A stretch of DNA of 64,000 nt from Eggerthellaceae bacterium. GTDB lineage: Bacteria; Actinomycetota; Coriobacteriia; Coriobacteriales; Eggerthellaceae. Shown here in pieces: positions 1 through 8,575 of this stretch (the first letter of the stretch is position 1; every line of letters begins with the position of its first letter). The DNA lies in contig SUUI01000002.1 of NCBI GenBank assembly GCA_015062605.1, positions 62,001-126,000 on the forward strand, given 5' to 3'. The position numbers were made by a program, and so were the translations under genes. Under the pieces are notes generated by a model. It ran no database searches, was not told the origin of the DNA, and was given only the letters and a program-made list of their open reading frames with translations.

Positions 1-422
1 TCGGCAACGGGGCTTCGCCAATCTAAGATGAAATGGCGACGATACTCATCGACCATGCCCGCCTCGCCAATGTAGAGCTCACGCGCAGGCGCATCTGGCT
101 TGAACTGCACAGTGATCTTTGCGAAATACGGTCGCTTAAGCAGGAGCAGCGCACGAGAAAGCCTCTCGGCGTTCACATCACGGGTCAGATTGTATTGGTC
201 CATCAGATGGTTGAGATACTCGTACTCGATATGCATCTCGAGGCGCTGGTCGTCATCCGCGCTTCCCAAGAACAGCTCGTCGCGGAATGCCGCAAAATCC
301 TCCCCTGCCTCCTTCGCCAAAGCATCGAGACGCGCTTCGAGAAGATCTCGAATCTCTTCTAGCTTGGCATAGGTGGTGCTCAGATGCTCTTGCTCGAGTA
401 TGAATACTTCATCAGTCGGCAT
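1..422 (-). CDS. HelD/UvrD-type superfamily 1 helicase, N-terminal part (cut by window edge)
   Basis: Reading from an ATG at 422 toward base 1 gives 140 uninterrupted residues that run off the window, so the C-terminal part is missing here. The first about 60 residues are charged and helical (MPTDEVFILEQEHLSTTYAK...), as in the N-terminal coiled coil of HelD proteins. Near residues 116-139 lies YIGEAGMVDEYRRHFILDW followed by RSPVA, which fits the conserved HelD segment iGR.gl.d....iiDWRaPv just before the helicase core. HelD binds RNA polymerase and uses ATP to strip stalled or post-termination complexes from DNA. The Walker A and other helicase motifs are outside the window, so family placement rests on this one segment and the gene could instead be another UvrD-like ATPase. 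Confidence 0.75.
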   Translation of the reverse strand, partial: MPTDEVFILEQEHLSTTYAKLEEIRDLLEARLDALAKEAGEDFAAFRDELFLGSADDDQRLEMHIEYEYLNHLMDQYNLTRDVNAERLSRALLLLKRPYFAKITVQFKPDAPARELYIGEAGMVDEYRRHFILDWRSPVA

Positions 423-613
423 GATGCCCTTTCGAGTCGCACTGAAAAACTGGACGAATTAGTATAGCACGCTCAGGCATGCGAACGAAAGACCCTCTAT
501 GAGCAGCCAGTCATCTGTCCGTTTCCTGCACATGCGCAAAAACCCGCTCATCGCAGCGGCTAAATCGCTATGCTTTACCCAGATGAAACGAACCACGAGA
601 AAGGCTTGCTAAC

Positions 614-1594
614 ATGATTCGCATCGGCATCCTGGGATACGGCAACCTCGGTCGCGGCGTCGAACTCGCGGCCGCCAAGAACGCAGACATCGAGCTTGTC
701 GGCATCTTCACTAGGCGCGACCCGGCATCCATCACCCCGAAAACTGAAGGCTTGCCCGTCTATAGCGCAAGCGAGCTAAAAAACCGCGCAGGCGACATCG
801 ATGTTCTCGTCATCTGTGGAGGCAGTGCAACCGACCTGCCCACGATGACGCCTGAGTATGTAAAGCTCTTCAACGTCGTCGATTCCTTCGATACCCACGC
901 ACGCATCCCCGAACATTTCGCGAACGTGGACAGTGCTGCGAAAGCAACCAACCATGTGGGTATCATCTCCACGGGCTGGGATCCGGGCCTGTTCTCGCTC
1001 GCACGCCTCTATAGCAACTGCGTGTTAACCGATGGATGCGATTACACCTTCTGGGGACGCGGCGTTTCTCAGGGGCATAGCGATGCTATCCGTCGCATCG
1101 AGGGGGTTGTCGATGCGCGGCAATACACCGTCCCCGTTCAAGCGGCGCTCGATTCCGTACGCGCAGGTGAGAATCCCGAGCTTTCGACGCGCGAGAAGCA
1201 CACGCGCGAATGCTATGTCGTCGCCGAGGACGGAGCGGATCTTGCCGCCATAGAAAAAGCCATCGTGACCATGCCGAATTATTTCGCTGATTACGATACG
1301 ACAGTCACGTTCATCAGCCAGGAGGAACTCGATCGCGACCATGCGGGCATCCCTCATGGCGGCTCGGTCATTCGCACGGGTGCAACGGGTGATGGCACAA
1401 ACAAGCACGTGATCGAATTCTCCTTAAAGCTTGATTCGAACCCGGAATTCACGGGAAGCGTGCTCATCGCATGCGCACGCGCTGCAGCCCGTCTTGAGAA
1501 GGACGGTCAATACGGATGCAAGACGCTGTTCGACATTCCGCCTGCGATGCTCTCCCCGCTTTCGGGAGATGAGCTGCGCGCTCATATGCTGTAA
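614..1594 (+). CDS. ddh: meso-diaminopimelate dehydrogenase
   Basis: The 326-residue product has the length and sequence of meso-DAP dehydrogenase. It opens with a Rossmann fingerprint (IGILGYGNLGRGVELAA, residues 4-20), has the conserved STGWDPGLFSLAR segment near residues 118-130, and RGVSQGHSDAIRRIEGV near 150-165 that lines the substrate site. The enzyme makes meso-2,6-diaminopimelate from tetrahydrodipicolinate, ammonia and NADPH in one step, feeding lysine and peptidoglycan synthesis in the cytoplasm. AAAGG lies about 8 bases before the ATG. The gene stands alone on the plus strand and ends at a strong hairpin terminator. Its presence suggests the one-step DAP branch, though other DAP enzymes may exist elsewhere. 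Confidence 0.93.
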   Translation: MIRIGILGYGNLGRGVELAAAKNADIELVGIFTRRDPASITPKTEGLPVYSASELKNRAGDIDVLVICGGSATDLPTMTPEYVKLFNVVDSFDTHARIPEHFANVDSAAKATNHVGIISTGWDPGLFSLARLYSNCVLTDGCDYTFWGRGVSQGHSDAIRRIEGVVDARQYTVPVQAALDSVRAGENPELSTREKHTRECYVVAEDGADLAAIEKAIVTMPNYFADYDTTVTFISQEELDRDHAGIPHGGSVIRTGATGDGTNKHVIEFSLKLDSNPEFTGSVLIACARAAARLEKDGQYGCKTLFDIPPAMLSPLSGDELRAHML

Positions 1595-1618
1595 TTTCGC
1601 GCTATCCGCACTTGAAAC

Positions 1619-1653
1619 GAGGAGCTCCTTTTTCAGGAGCTCCTCGTGTTTTT
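1619..1653 (+). terminator. Rho-independent terminator of ddh
   Basis: An 11-bp perfect stem GAGGAGCTCCT / AGGAGCTCCTC with loop TTTTC is followed by GTGTTTTT on the plus strand. It begins 24 bases after the ddh stop. On the opposite strand it follows the aldo/keto reductase stop but lacks a good U tract there. Confidence 0.8.
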
Positions 1654-1674
1654 GAATCGCATTTCTCAGCAGAG

Positions 1675-2790
1675 CTACTCGCCGAACAACTCGACTGCCC
1701 GTTCGAGCTGAGCGATGATGTCGATGTGTTGCGGGCATGCCGCCTCGCAATTGCCGCACTGCAGGCATTCAGATGCCTTTGGGCCGCCCATTGTGTTGAA
1801 CCTATACCCGAATGTCCCGTTTCTCACGGAAAACGCATCTGCGCGGTTGATTGCCTGCATGATGCCGGGAATATTCATCTCAACTGGACAGTTATCCATG
1901 CAGTAATGGCAATTCGTGCAGGGAATCGCCTTCTGGGCAGCGTAAGCCTCTTGGGCGCGCGCGAGGATCTTGCGCTCATCGTCCGTAAACGGTTTGAAGT
2001 TCTTGAGGCTCGCGATGTTCTGCTCAACTTGCTCAAGCGTCGACATGCCGGAAAGCACGGTGATCAGATTCGGCTTCTCCCACACGAAGCGAAGCGCCCA
2101 ATCGGCTGGCGTCGCATCCGTGCCCGATTCCTCAAGGATCTGCCTCACTTTCGGGAACGGATCCGCAAGCGCGCCTCCGCGCACGGGTTCCATGACGATG
2201 ACGGGTTTCTCGAACTCGGCGGCAACCTCCATGCAGCGCCTCGATTGGATGCTCAGATCATCCCAATCGACGTAATTGACCTGCAGTTGCACGAATTCCA
2301 TTTCAGGATGCTTCGTAAGCTGCTCTCTGAGGATATCGGCATTATCGTGGAACGAGAATCCCACATGCTTGACCAGTCCCTTATCTTTAAGCCCTAAAGC
2401 GAAGTTCCACATGTCCCACTTGTCGAAATAATCGGTTCGCGCATCGCCGATATTGTGCAGCAGGTAGTAATCGAGATAATCAACACCGAGCGTCTCCATC
2501 GAAATATTGAATTGATCTTCGGCTTCCTGCTTGCTCTTCGGACCATCCCAGCACGCATTCTTCGTAGCAAGCTGGAACGCATCGCGCGGGTAGCGCTCGA
2601 TGAGGCATTTTCGGGTGACCTCTTCGGAATCATCGTAAACGCGCGCCGTATCGAAATACGTCAGTCCGGCAGCTAGGAACGTATCGATCATCTGCTTGAT
2701 CTGCTCAAGGTCAGGACTTTTGTCCTCAAGCCTGGGGAGCCGCATCAAACCGAATCCGAGTTTCGGGATATCCTCACCGAGATAAGCCAT
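1675..2790 (-). CDS. Aldo/keto reductase with C-terminal 4Fe-4S ferredoxin domain
   Basis: The 371-residue protein has an N-terminal aldo/keto reductase barrel: GFGLMRLP near residue 12, AGLTYFDTARVY near 41-52 with the catalytic Asp/Tyr, and NACWDGPKSKQ with the active-site Lys. Residues about 285-360 form a ferredoxin domain with two cysteine sets, CTNCHYCMDNCP and CLQCGNCEAACP. This architecture (COG1453) is common in anaerobes and is thought to couple Fe-S electron carriers to an NAD(P)H-type reductase; the substrate is not known. GGAAAGGGG precedes the ATG. It lies 27 bases after truA on the same strand and may share the dnaE-truA transcript. Confidence 0.9.
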   Translation of the reverse strand: MAYLGEDIPKLGFGLMRLPRLEDKSPDLEQIKQMIDTFLAAGLTYFDTARVYDDSEEVTRKCLIERYPRDAFQLATKNACWDGPKSKQEAEDQFNISMETLGVDYLDYYLLHNIGDARTDYFDKWDMWNFALGLKDKGLVKHVGFSFHDNADILREQLTKHPEMEFVQLQVNYVDWDDLSIQSRRCMEVAAEFEKPVIVMEPVRGGALADPFPKVRQILEESGTDATPADWALRFVWEKPNLITVLSGMSTLEQVEQNIASLKNFKPFTDDERKILARAQEAYAAQKAIPCTNCHYCMDNCPVEMNIPGIMQAINRADAFSVRNGTFGYRFNTMGGPKASECLQCGNCEAACPQHIDIIAQLERAVELFGE

Positions 2791-2817
2791 AACGAACCCC
2801 TTTCCAGAACAACGAAC

Positions 2818-3612
2818 CTAGTATGTCACACTCCATAAAACAAGACCTTGCGCGGGCGCCGTCTGGCCCGCTGCCGCTCGATCGCATGCGGCGAGAGCCT
2901 CGCCAATCCACTCCTCGGGCTGCTTGTGCTGCCCTACCGCAACAAGCGAGCCGACCATTGTTCGAACCATGGAATGCAGAAACGCATTCCCGCATACTGT
3001 GATGACGAGCGCATCCTCACCCATAACACACTCATGCGCGAACTCTATGGCGCTCACACTGCGACATGTCGGCTTATCTACTGCCGAAGCCGTCTTACAG
3101 AAGCTCTTGAAATCATGCTCCCCTATCAAACAGCGAGAAGAGCGATACATCGCATCCACATCGAGCGGCTCGGGCAAATGCCAGCTGAATCCATCTAAAA
3201 AAATCGGCGGAAATGTCTGCGTGCATATGAAATATCGATATTCGCGAGATACCGCGTCGAAGCGAGCCGACCACCCGTACTCACGCTCGGAAACGCTCTT
3301 CACGCTGATTGCGCGATCCGTGAGCGCATTGAGCGAAATGCGCATTCGGGAAAGGTCGATACACTCGAACTCTTCTTCGGTCACATCGAAGCTTACGTGC
3401 TGGCAGCGCGCATGCACACCGGCATCGGTGCGTCCCGCGCATGTCGTCTCGACAACGCGCCTAAGGAGGACCTCGAGTGCGACCTCGAGGTTCTCCTGCA
3501 CCGTTTCATGGACGTCCTTCTGGCGTGCAAAGCCAGAAAACGGCTCTCCGTTATATGCCAACTCGATATCGAGCGTTCGCGTGAAAGCGCAGCCTCTCTC
3601 CCCCGTCATCAC
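2818..3612 (-). CDS. truA: tRNA pseudouridine(38-40) synthase TruA
   Basis: The product is 264 residues, usual for TruA, and carries the signature CAGRTDAGVHARCQHVSF near residue 58-75 with the catalytic Asp in RTDAGVHA. The enzyme isomerises U38-U40 in the anticodon arm of many tRNAs. The start is GTG at 3612, seven bases after GGGAG; an ATG follows at once at 3609. Either start overlaps the dnaE stop codon (GTGATG with TGA inside), which predicts translational coupling to dnaE. Low ambiguity in function. Confidence 0.93.
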   Translation of the reverse strand: MMTGERGCAFTRTLDIELAYNGEPFSGFARQKDVHETVQENLEVALEVLLRRVVETTCAGRTDAGVHARCQHVSFDVTEEEFECIDLSRMRISLNALTDRAISVKSVSEREYGWSARFDAVSREYRYFICTQTFPPIFLDGFSWHLPEPLDVDAMYRSSRCLIGEHDFKSFCKTASAVDKPTCRSVSAIEFAHECVMGEDALVITVCGNAFLHSMVRTMVGSLVAVGQHKQPEEWIGEALAACDRAAAGQTAPAQGLVLWSVTY

Positions 3613-6600
3613 GAAAGCACTCCCGGACCGAAGAGGCCGACCATCTCGCTTTTCAGGAGATGGTTCGTTGCATCCACCGTGATCGGCAGCTGGGCGCGGA
3701 ATACGCGGCCATCCGATTGGCTCACGAATAAAATGACGCTGTCACGTCCCGGATAGAGACGCAATATGCGGGAGAGTTGCGCGGATTTGGTCTGATCGAA
3801 ATCGGACGAACGCAGGCGCAGCTCGAGCATTGACGGAAGCGCATCGTTCTCGGAAAGCTCGATCACCTGCGCCTCATGGATGAGAATCTGGTTGCCGCGA
3901 TCGGTGTGCTCGAACTTGCCCTTCACCTTGATGATCGCATCTTCCCTGATAACATCCGCGAAATCCTCGTACTTGAAGCAGATGCACTCGACATGTCCGG
4001 TAGTGTCCTCGAGCGTGAAGGTGGCCATCCTCGTACCGCGCTTTGTAAGCTTGAGCTTCACGGCGCTGACCATACCCACGAACACAGCCGAGTTGATATC
4101 CTTCGTCCGCTCTGCCAAATCTCCAAGCGTGTACTTCGTCATGCGGCTGATGGCATCCTCGTAGGGTCGCAAAGGATGGTCCGACACGAAGATCTTCATG
4201 ATCTCCTTCTCATATGCCAATAGCTGCTGCTTGGGCCACTCGATGCCATCGGGTGCAGGCACTTCCTCCTCGAAGCCGCTTTCAGGATCGTCCCCGAACA
4301 AATCGAACATCGAGACTTGACCATTCTCGCGATCACGCTGACGCTTCGAGGCGCCTTCAAGCAGAGAGGTCTCATCGACGAAGTACATCAGCTGTTTGCG
4401 CGTATATCCCGTGGAATCGAACGCACCTGCCTTGATGAGCGATTCGAGCGTCTTGCGGTTGTAGCATTTGGCATCGAGACGGTTCACGAAATTGTGCAGC
4501 GATGTGTACGGACCATTGGCCTCACGCTCGGCGATGATGGCTTCGGCGACGTTTTGCCCTACGCCGCGTACGCCGACCAGACCGAACAGGATGCCGTTCT
4601 CGACGGGCGTGAACCCGGCATTCGACTGGTTCACATCAGGTGGCAGGACTGGCGTGCCATTATGGTTGCAGCTTGCGATGTACTTGATCAAACGGTCGGT
4701 ATTTCCCATGTAGCTCGTAAGCACCGCAGCCATGAACTCGTTGGGATAATGCGCCTTAAGATAAGCCGTGCGCATAACTAAAATGGCATAGGCAGCCGAG
4801 TGCGACTTGTTGAATGCGTATTCAGCAAAATGCTCGGCATCGGACCAGATCTTTTTCGCTACTTCGAGCGAATAGCCGTTAGCTGCAGCGCCGGAATTCC
4901 AATCGTCCTCGAGCCCCTTCATGACATCGAGCTTCTTCTTGCCCATCGCCTTGCGCAGCTTATCCGCCTTCCCGGCAGAGAATCCGCACATCTCCATGGA
5001 GATCTGCATGATCTGCTCTTGGTAGACGATCGTCCCGTAAGTCTCCTCAAGGATCGGACGCAAGCGATCATCGTAATACGTCGCCTGTTTGCGACCCGAT
5101 GAAACCTCGATGTATTTATCGACGAAGCCGTTCTGCAAAGGACCTGGGCGATTGAGCGCGATGGAGGCTACGACGTCGGCGAAGCGCTTCGGCGGAAGCT
5201 TTGCGAACAAGGACACGTACAGCGCGCCTTCGACTTGGAACAAACCGTCCATGTTGCCGGACTGCATGAGCTTGAAGGCAGCTTCATCATCGAGGGGAAT
5301 GCTACTGGGGTCGATATCGATTCCCCGCGTGTGTTTGACGTTACGGCATGCATCGGAGATGACGTCGAGCGTACGCAGGCCTAAAAAGTCCATCTTGAGC
5401 AATCCGAGATCGGGCGTGTAGTGCCCATCGAATTGCGTGATGATACCGCCGCCCTTCGTGTCACGCTTCATGGGCACGTGATCGCTCATGGGATCGCGGC
5501 AGATGATGGTCGCGCATGCGTGTACGCCCTCACCGCGGATGTGGCCTTCGATGCTTTCCGCAGCATCGAGCACCGCACGGACGTCCTCTTCCGTCTCGTA
5601 GGCCTTCTTAAGGTCGGGGTTCTTTTTCTTGGCAGCATCGATGGTGATGCCGAGCTCATCGCCGATCATCTTGCAGATGCGATCGCCCGTCGAATACGGA
5701 TAGTCGAGCACGCGCGCTGCATCGCGCACGGCATTTTTCGCTTGCAGGGTACCGAAGGTGATGACCTGGGAGACATGGTCTTCACCATAGAACTCCTTGA
5801 TGTGGTCGATGACGCGCTCACGATAGCGCTGCTCGAAGTCGACGTCGATATCGGGCATCTCCACACGCTCAGGGTTGAGGAAACGCTCGAACAGAAGACC
5901 GTTGGGAATCGGATCGAGGTCGGTGATGCCAAGCGCATACGCGACAATGGCGCCTGCCGCCGAACCGCGGCCGGGACCCACGCCGATGCCGTGCTCGCGC
6001 GCCCATGCGATGTACTCCTGAACGATGAGGAAATACGCAGGAAAGCCTTGCTGGATGATAACGTCCATCTCGTAGTCGGCACGTTGCTGATACTCTTCGG
6101 GCACCGGATCGCCATAGCGGCGTTTCAGCCCCTCGTTGACCTTCTTGCGGAAGTAGCTCTCCTCGGTCTCCCCTTCGGGCAAAGGGAAGATCGGCAGGAT
6201 CGAATCGCGCTCGAGCTCCACATTGCACTTCTCAGCGATCTCGATCGTGTTATCGCACGCCTCGGGATACTTCGAGAGCGCAACGCGCATCTCCTCCTCG
6301 GTCTTCATGTACAGCTCTGCGGACATCTTCATACGGGGCTGCTCGTTGATAGTCTTGCCCATGCCGATGCAGAGCATGATGTCCTGCGCGGGCGCATCCT
6401 CGCGCAAAAGGAAGTGGAAATCGTTTGTTGCAACGGTCTTTAAGCCCGCAACCTGCGCGACGCGGTTGAGCATGACGTTGAGCTCATCTTGCGTATGCCC
6501 GCCACGATCGGTCGTAAGCCCTTGGTTTTGCAGTTCGATGTAGAAATCCCCTTCATCGAAACAGCTCGCGAATCGCTTCGCCCAACCGACCGCATCCTTA

Positions 6601-7091
6601 AACTGCACCGTGTTCTCGAAATCCTCAACATGGATCTCGTCTAACCTGCGTTGGATGATACCCGCGATGCATGCGCTCGTCCCGACGATGCCGTGCCCGT
6701 ACTTCTGAAGCATTGCGAACGTGGTACGCGGCTTGTAATAGAAATTGTCGACATGGCTCTCGCTCACCAATTTGAGGAGATTATGATAGCCCTCGTTGGT
6801 CTTCGCCAAAAGCAAGAGATGAAACAGAGGGGGCTTGCGATCCCTGCGCAGCTCATCATCGGTCGTGAAGTACACTTCGCAACCGTAAATCGGCTTGACA
6901 TAGATGCCTGTATCCTTCTTCACGGCCTCAACCGCAGCCGCCAGCTCGGGAACGCCGCTCATCACGCCGTGATCGGTGATGGCGATGGCAGGCATCCCGA
7001 GATCGGCAGCACGGCGCACCATATCCTTGATGTGCGTGAAGCCATCCAAAAGCGAGTATTCCGTGTGATTGTGCAAATGAACGAATGACAT
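3609..7091 (-). CDS. dnaE: DNA polymerase III alpha subunit
   Basis: The 1160-residue product matches DnaE1-type replicative polymerases. An N-terminal PHP domain begins at HLHNHTEYSLLDG (residues 5-17). The polymerase active site includes GVGPGRGSAAGAIVAY near 375-390 and the catalytic Asp triad in PDIDVDFEQRYRERVIDH near 420. Later regions hold the tandem helix-hairpin-helix and OB-fold domains (VFVGMVSAVKLKLTKRGTRM near 1010). The reading frame extends upstream to 7124, but homology begins at MSFVHLHNH, whose ATG at 7091 has AAGGTGG about 6 bases ahead. It is transcribed divergently from pyrE and overlaps truA downstream. Confidence 0.96.
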   Translation of the reverse strand: MSFVHLHNHTEYSLLDGFTHIKDMVRRAADLGMPAIAITDHGVMSGVPELAAAVEAVKKDTGIYVKPIYGCEVYFTTDDELRRDRKPPLFHLLLLAKTNEGYHNLLKLVSESHVDNFYYKPRTTFAMLQKYGHGIVGTSACIAGIIQRRLDEIHVEDFENTVQFKDAVGWAKRFASCFDEGDFYIELQNQGLTTDRGGHTQDELNVMLNRVAQVAGLKTVATNDFHFLLREDAPAQDIMLCIGMGKTINEQPRMKMSAELYMKTEEEMRVALSKYPEACDNTIEIAEKCNVELERDSILPIFPLPEGETEESYFRKKVNEGLKRRYGDPVPEEYQQRADYEMDVIIQQGFPAYFLIVQEYIAWAREHGIGVGPGRGSAAGAIVAYALGITDLDPIPNGLLFERFLNPERVEMPDIDVDFEQRYRERVIDHIKEFYGEDHVSQVITFGTLQAKNAVRDAARVLDYPYSTGDRICKMIGDELGITIDAAKKKNPDLKKAYETEEDVRAVLDAAESIEGHIRGEGVHACATIICRDPMSDHVPMKRDTKGGGIITQFDGHYTPDLGLLKMDFLGLRTLDVISDACRNVKHTRGIDIDPSSIPLDDEAAFKLMQSGNMDGLFQVEGALYVSLFAKLPPKRFADVVASIALNRPGPLQNGFVDKYIEVSSGRKQATYYDDRLRPILEETYGTIVYQEQIMQISMEMCGFSAGKADKLRKAMGKKKLDVMKGLEDDWNSGAAANGYSLEVAKKIWSDAEHFAEYAFNKSHSAAYAILVMRTAYLKAHYPNEFMAAVLTSYMGNTDRLIKYIASCNHNGTPVLPPDVNQSNAGFTPVENGILFGLVGVRGVGQNVAEAIIAEREANGPYTSLHNFVNRLDAKCYNRKTLESLIKAGAFDSTGYTRKQLMYFVDETSLLEGASKRQRDRENGQVSMFDLFGDDPESGFEEEVPAPDGIEWPKQQLLAYEKEIMKIFVSDHPLRPYEDAISRMTKYTLGDLAERTKDINSAVFVGMVSAVKLKLTKRGTRMATFTLEDTTGHVECICFKYEDFADVIREDAIIKVKGKFEHTDRGNQILIHEAQVIELSENDALPSMLELRLRSSDFDQTKSAQLSRILRLYPGRDSVILFVSQSDGRVFRAQLPITVDATNHLLKSEMVGLFGPGVLS

Positions 7092-7113
7092 GCTCTTCCA
7101 CCTTCTGTGCAAC

Positions 7114-7142
7114 CTGAAATCCAATCTGTCGAGGACTATAAT
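7114..7142 (+). promoter_or_regulatory. Promoter of pyrE
   Basis: A perfect -10 TATAAT (7137-7142) sits 17 bases after CTGAAA (7114-7119, 4 of 6 matches to TTGACA). Predicted transcription starts near 7149, leaving a leader of about 29 bases before pyrE. The spacing and -10 support sigma-70 type recognition; no attenuator fits in so short a leader. Confidence 0.65.
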
Positions 7143-7177
7143 AGCAGTATCCGCGCTACACGTACGAGGAGGATTTC

Positions 7178-7876
7178 ATGGAGGATTACAAGCAGAAATT
7201 CATCGATTTCATGGTGGAGTCAGATGTTTTGAAATTCGGCGAATTCACGCTAAAAAGCGGTCGCCGCTCACCCTTCTTCATGAACGCCGGCGCCTACGTC
7301 ACCGGTGAGCAGCTGCACCGCCTCGGGCTGTATTATGCGCAGGCAATCGAGCGGACATTCGGACTCGATTTCGATGTCGTGTTCGGCCCTGCATACAAGG
7401 GCATCCCCCTATCTGTGGTCACCGCCATGGGTATCTTCGAACTATATGGCAAGCAGGTGCGCTACTGCTCGAACCGCAAGGAAGCAAAAGATCATGGTGA
7501 TGCCGGCATGCTTCTTGGCAGCACGCTGAAAGACGGCGACCGCGTCGTCATGGTCGAGGATGTCACCACGAGCGGTAAGTCCATCGATGAGACGTACCCG
7601 CTCATCAAAAGCATCGCCGATGTCGACGTCATCGGTTTGATGGTATCGCTCAACCGTATGGAGCGTGCGGGAAACGCATCGGATGAGGTGGCCTCTGGCA
7701 TGTGCGCGCTTGATGCAATCCAGAAACGTTACGGATTCCCCACGGGCGCTATCGTCACCATGGACGAAGTCATCAGCTATCTGCACAACCAGAAACGAGG
7801 CGGACGCATCGTCATCGATGACGCTATCAAAGCCGCGCTCGATGATTACTATGAGCAATACGGCATCAAAGGATAA
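7178..7876 (+). CDS. pyrE: Orotate phosphoribosyltransferase
   Basis: The 232-residue protein has FTLKSGRRSPFFMNAGAY near residues 24-41, the PyrE orotate-binding segment, and the PRPP-binding signature RVVMVEDVTTSGKSIDET near 122-139. It converts orotate and PRPP to orotidine monophosphate in pyrimidine synthesis. GAGGAGG lies about 6 bases before the ATG. It is a single plus-strand gene between divergent dnaE and a convergent HAD gene that ends 3 bases away. Confidence 0.95.
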   Translation: MEDYKQKFIDFMVESDVLKFGEFTLKSGRRSPFFMNAGAYVTGEQLHRLGLYYAQAIERTFGLDFDVVFGPAYKGIPLSVVTAMGIFELYGKQVRYCSNRKEAKDHGDAGMLLGSTLKDGDRVVMVEDVTTSGKSIDETYPLIKSIADVDVIGLMVSLNRMERAGNASDEVASGMCALDAIQKRYGFPTGAIVTMDEVISYLHNQKRGGRIVIDDAIKAALDDYYEQYGIKG

Positions 7877-7879
7877 CCG

Positions 7880-8572
7880 TTAATCTACCATCAGCTCGCC
7901 AAACGAGCTGATGACCATATCGCATGTCGCTTCGAGCTCCTCACGCGTCGAAACCTCGTTTTCATCGGCCATGCCAATGACGAAGGCGCCTGCCTTCCTG
8001 GCAGTCTGCGCTGCAAGAGCAGTATCCTCGAACACAACGCAATCGGACAGTTCAAGGGGCACATCGAAACGTTTAGACAAACGGCGGGCAGCTTCGAGGA
8101 ACACCGTTGGCTCAAGCTTGCCCGCGCTGGCGAGCTCATCGCAGATGCACAGCTCGTCGAAATAATCGACGATATCGTTGCGCTTGAGCGCCGCCAAGAG
8201 CAGCTTGCGTTGAAGGGATGTCGCAATGGCCATCGGGAACTTTTGGCCACGTACTGCATTCAAATACTCAAGCACGTAGGGCTTGAGTTCTACGGTGCCC
8301 TCATAGAACTGTTGCGAGAGGTCGATCCATTCCTGCACGACCTCATCTGCGGTCATCCCGATATCGAAATGATCGACCACCCATGCTGCACCTGCCTCGA
8401 AGCCGAGCGCGGTGATCAATTGATTGTATTCGTCATCCTCGGGCAGACCATGGCGCTCGAGGAACAATCGATCGACTTCTACCCACAGACCCAACGAATC
8501 GACAAGCGTACCGTCGAAGTCGAAGATGAAGGCCCGCGGAGTAAATCCGTCGAAGGTCACCTTAAACGCCAC
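7880..8572 (-). CDS. HAD-superfamily hydrolase, beta-phosphoglucomutase/phosphatase-like
   Basis: The 230-residue protein has HAD motif I FIFDFDGTLVDS (residues 15-26), motif II in MAIATSLQRK (near 115), a motif III Lys in SAGKLEPTVF, and motif IV DCVVFEDTALAA (near 177) in the usual order, with a helical cap between motifs I and II. It should be a cytosolic phosphatase or phosphomutase; the substrate cannot be told. The start is GTG at 8572 with AAAGGA six bases upstream. It lies 3 bases after an MFS gene and is probably the last gene of a metA-MFS-HAD transcript. Confidence 0.85.
   Translation of the reverse strand: MAFKVTFDGFTPRAFIFDFDGTLVDSLGLWVEVDRLFLERHGLPEDDEYNQLITALGFEAGAAWVVDHFDIGMTADEVVQEWIDLSQQFYEGTVELKPYVLEYLNAVRGQKFPMAIATSLQRKLLLAALKRNDIVDYFDELCICDELASAGKLEPTVFLEAARRLSKRFDVPLELSDCVVFEDTALAAQTARKAGAFVIGMADENEVSTREELEATCDMVISSFGELMVD
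7889..7913. other. Inverted repeat at the convergent pyrE/HAD ends
   Basis: Perfect 10-bp arms CATCAGCTCG / CGAGCTGATG flank CCAAA. It lies inside the last codons of the HAD gene and 12 bases past the pyrE stop. There is no U tract on either strand, so it could slow or protect transcript ends but is not a typical intrinsic terminator. Confidence 0.4.
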
Positions 8573-8575
8573 GTT

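Noticed and set aside
5421-6443. 340-residue plus-strand reading frame
   Set aside because: Antisense to dnaE, which has intact catalytic motifs there.
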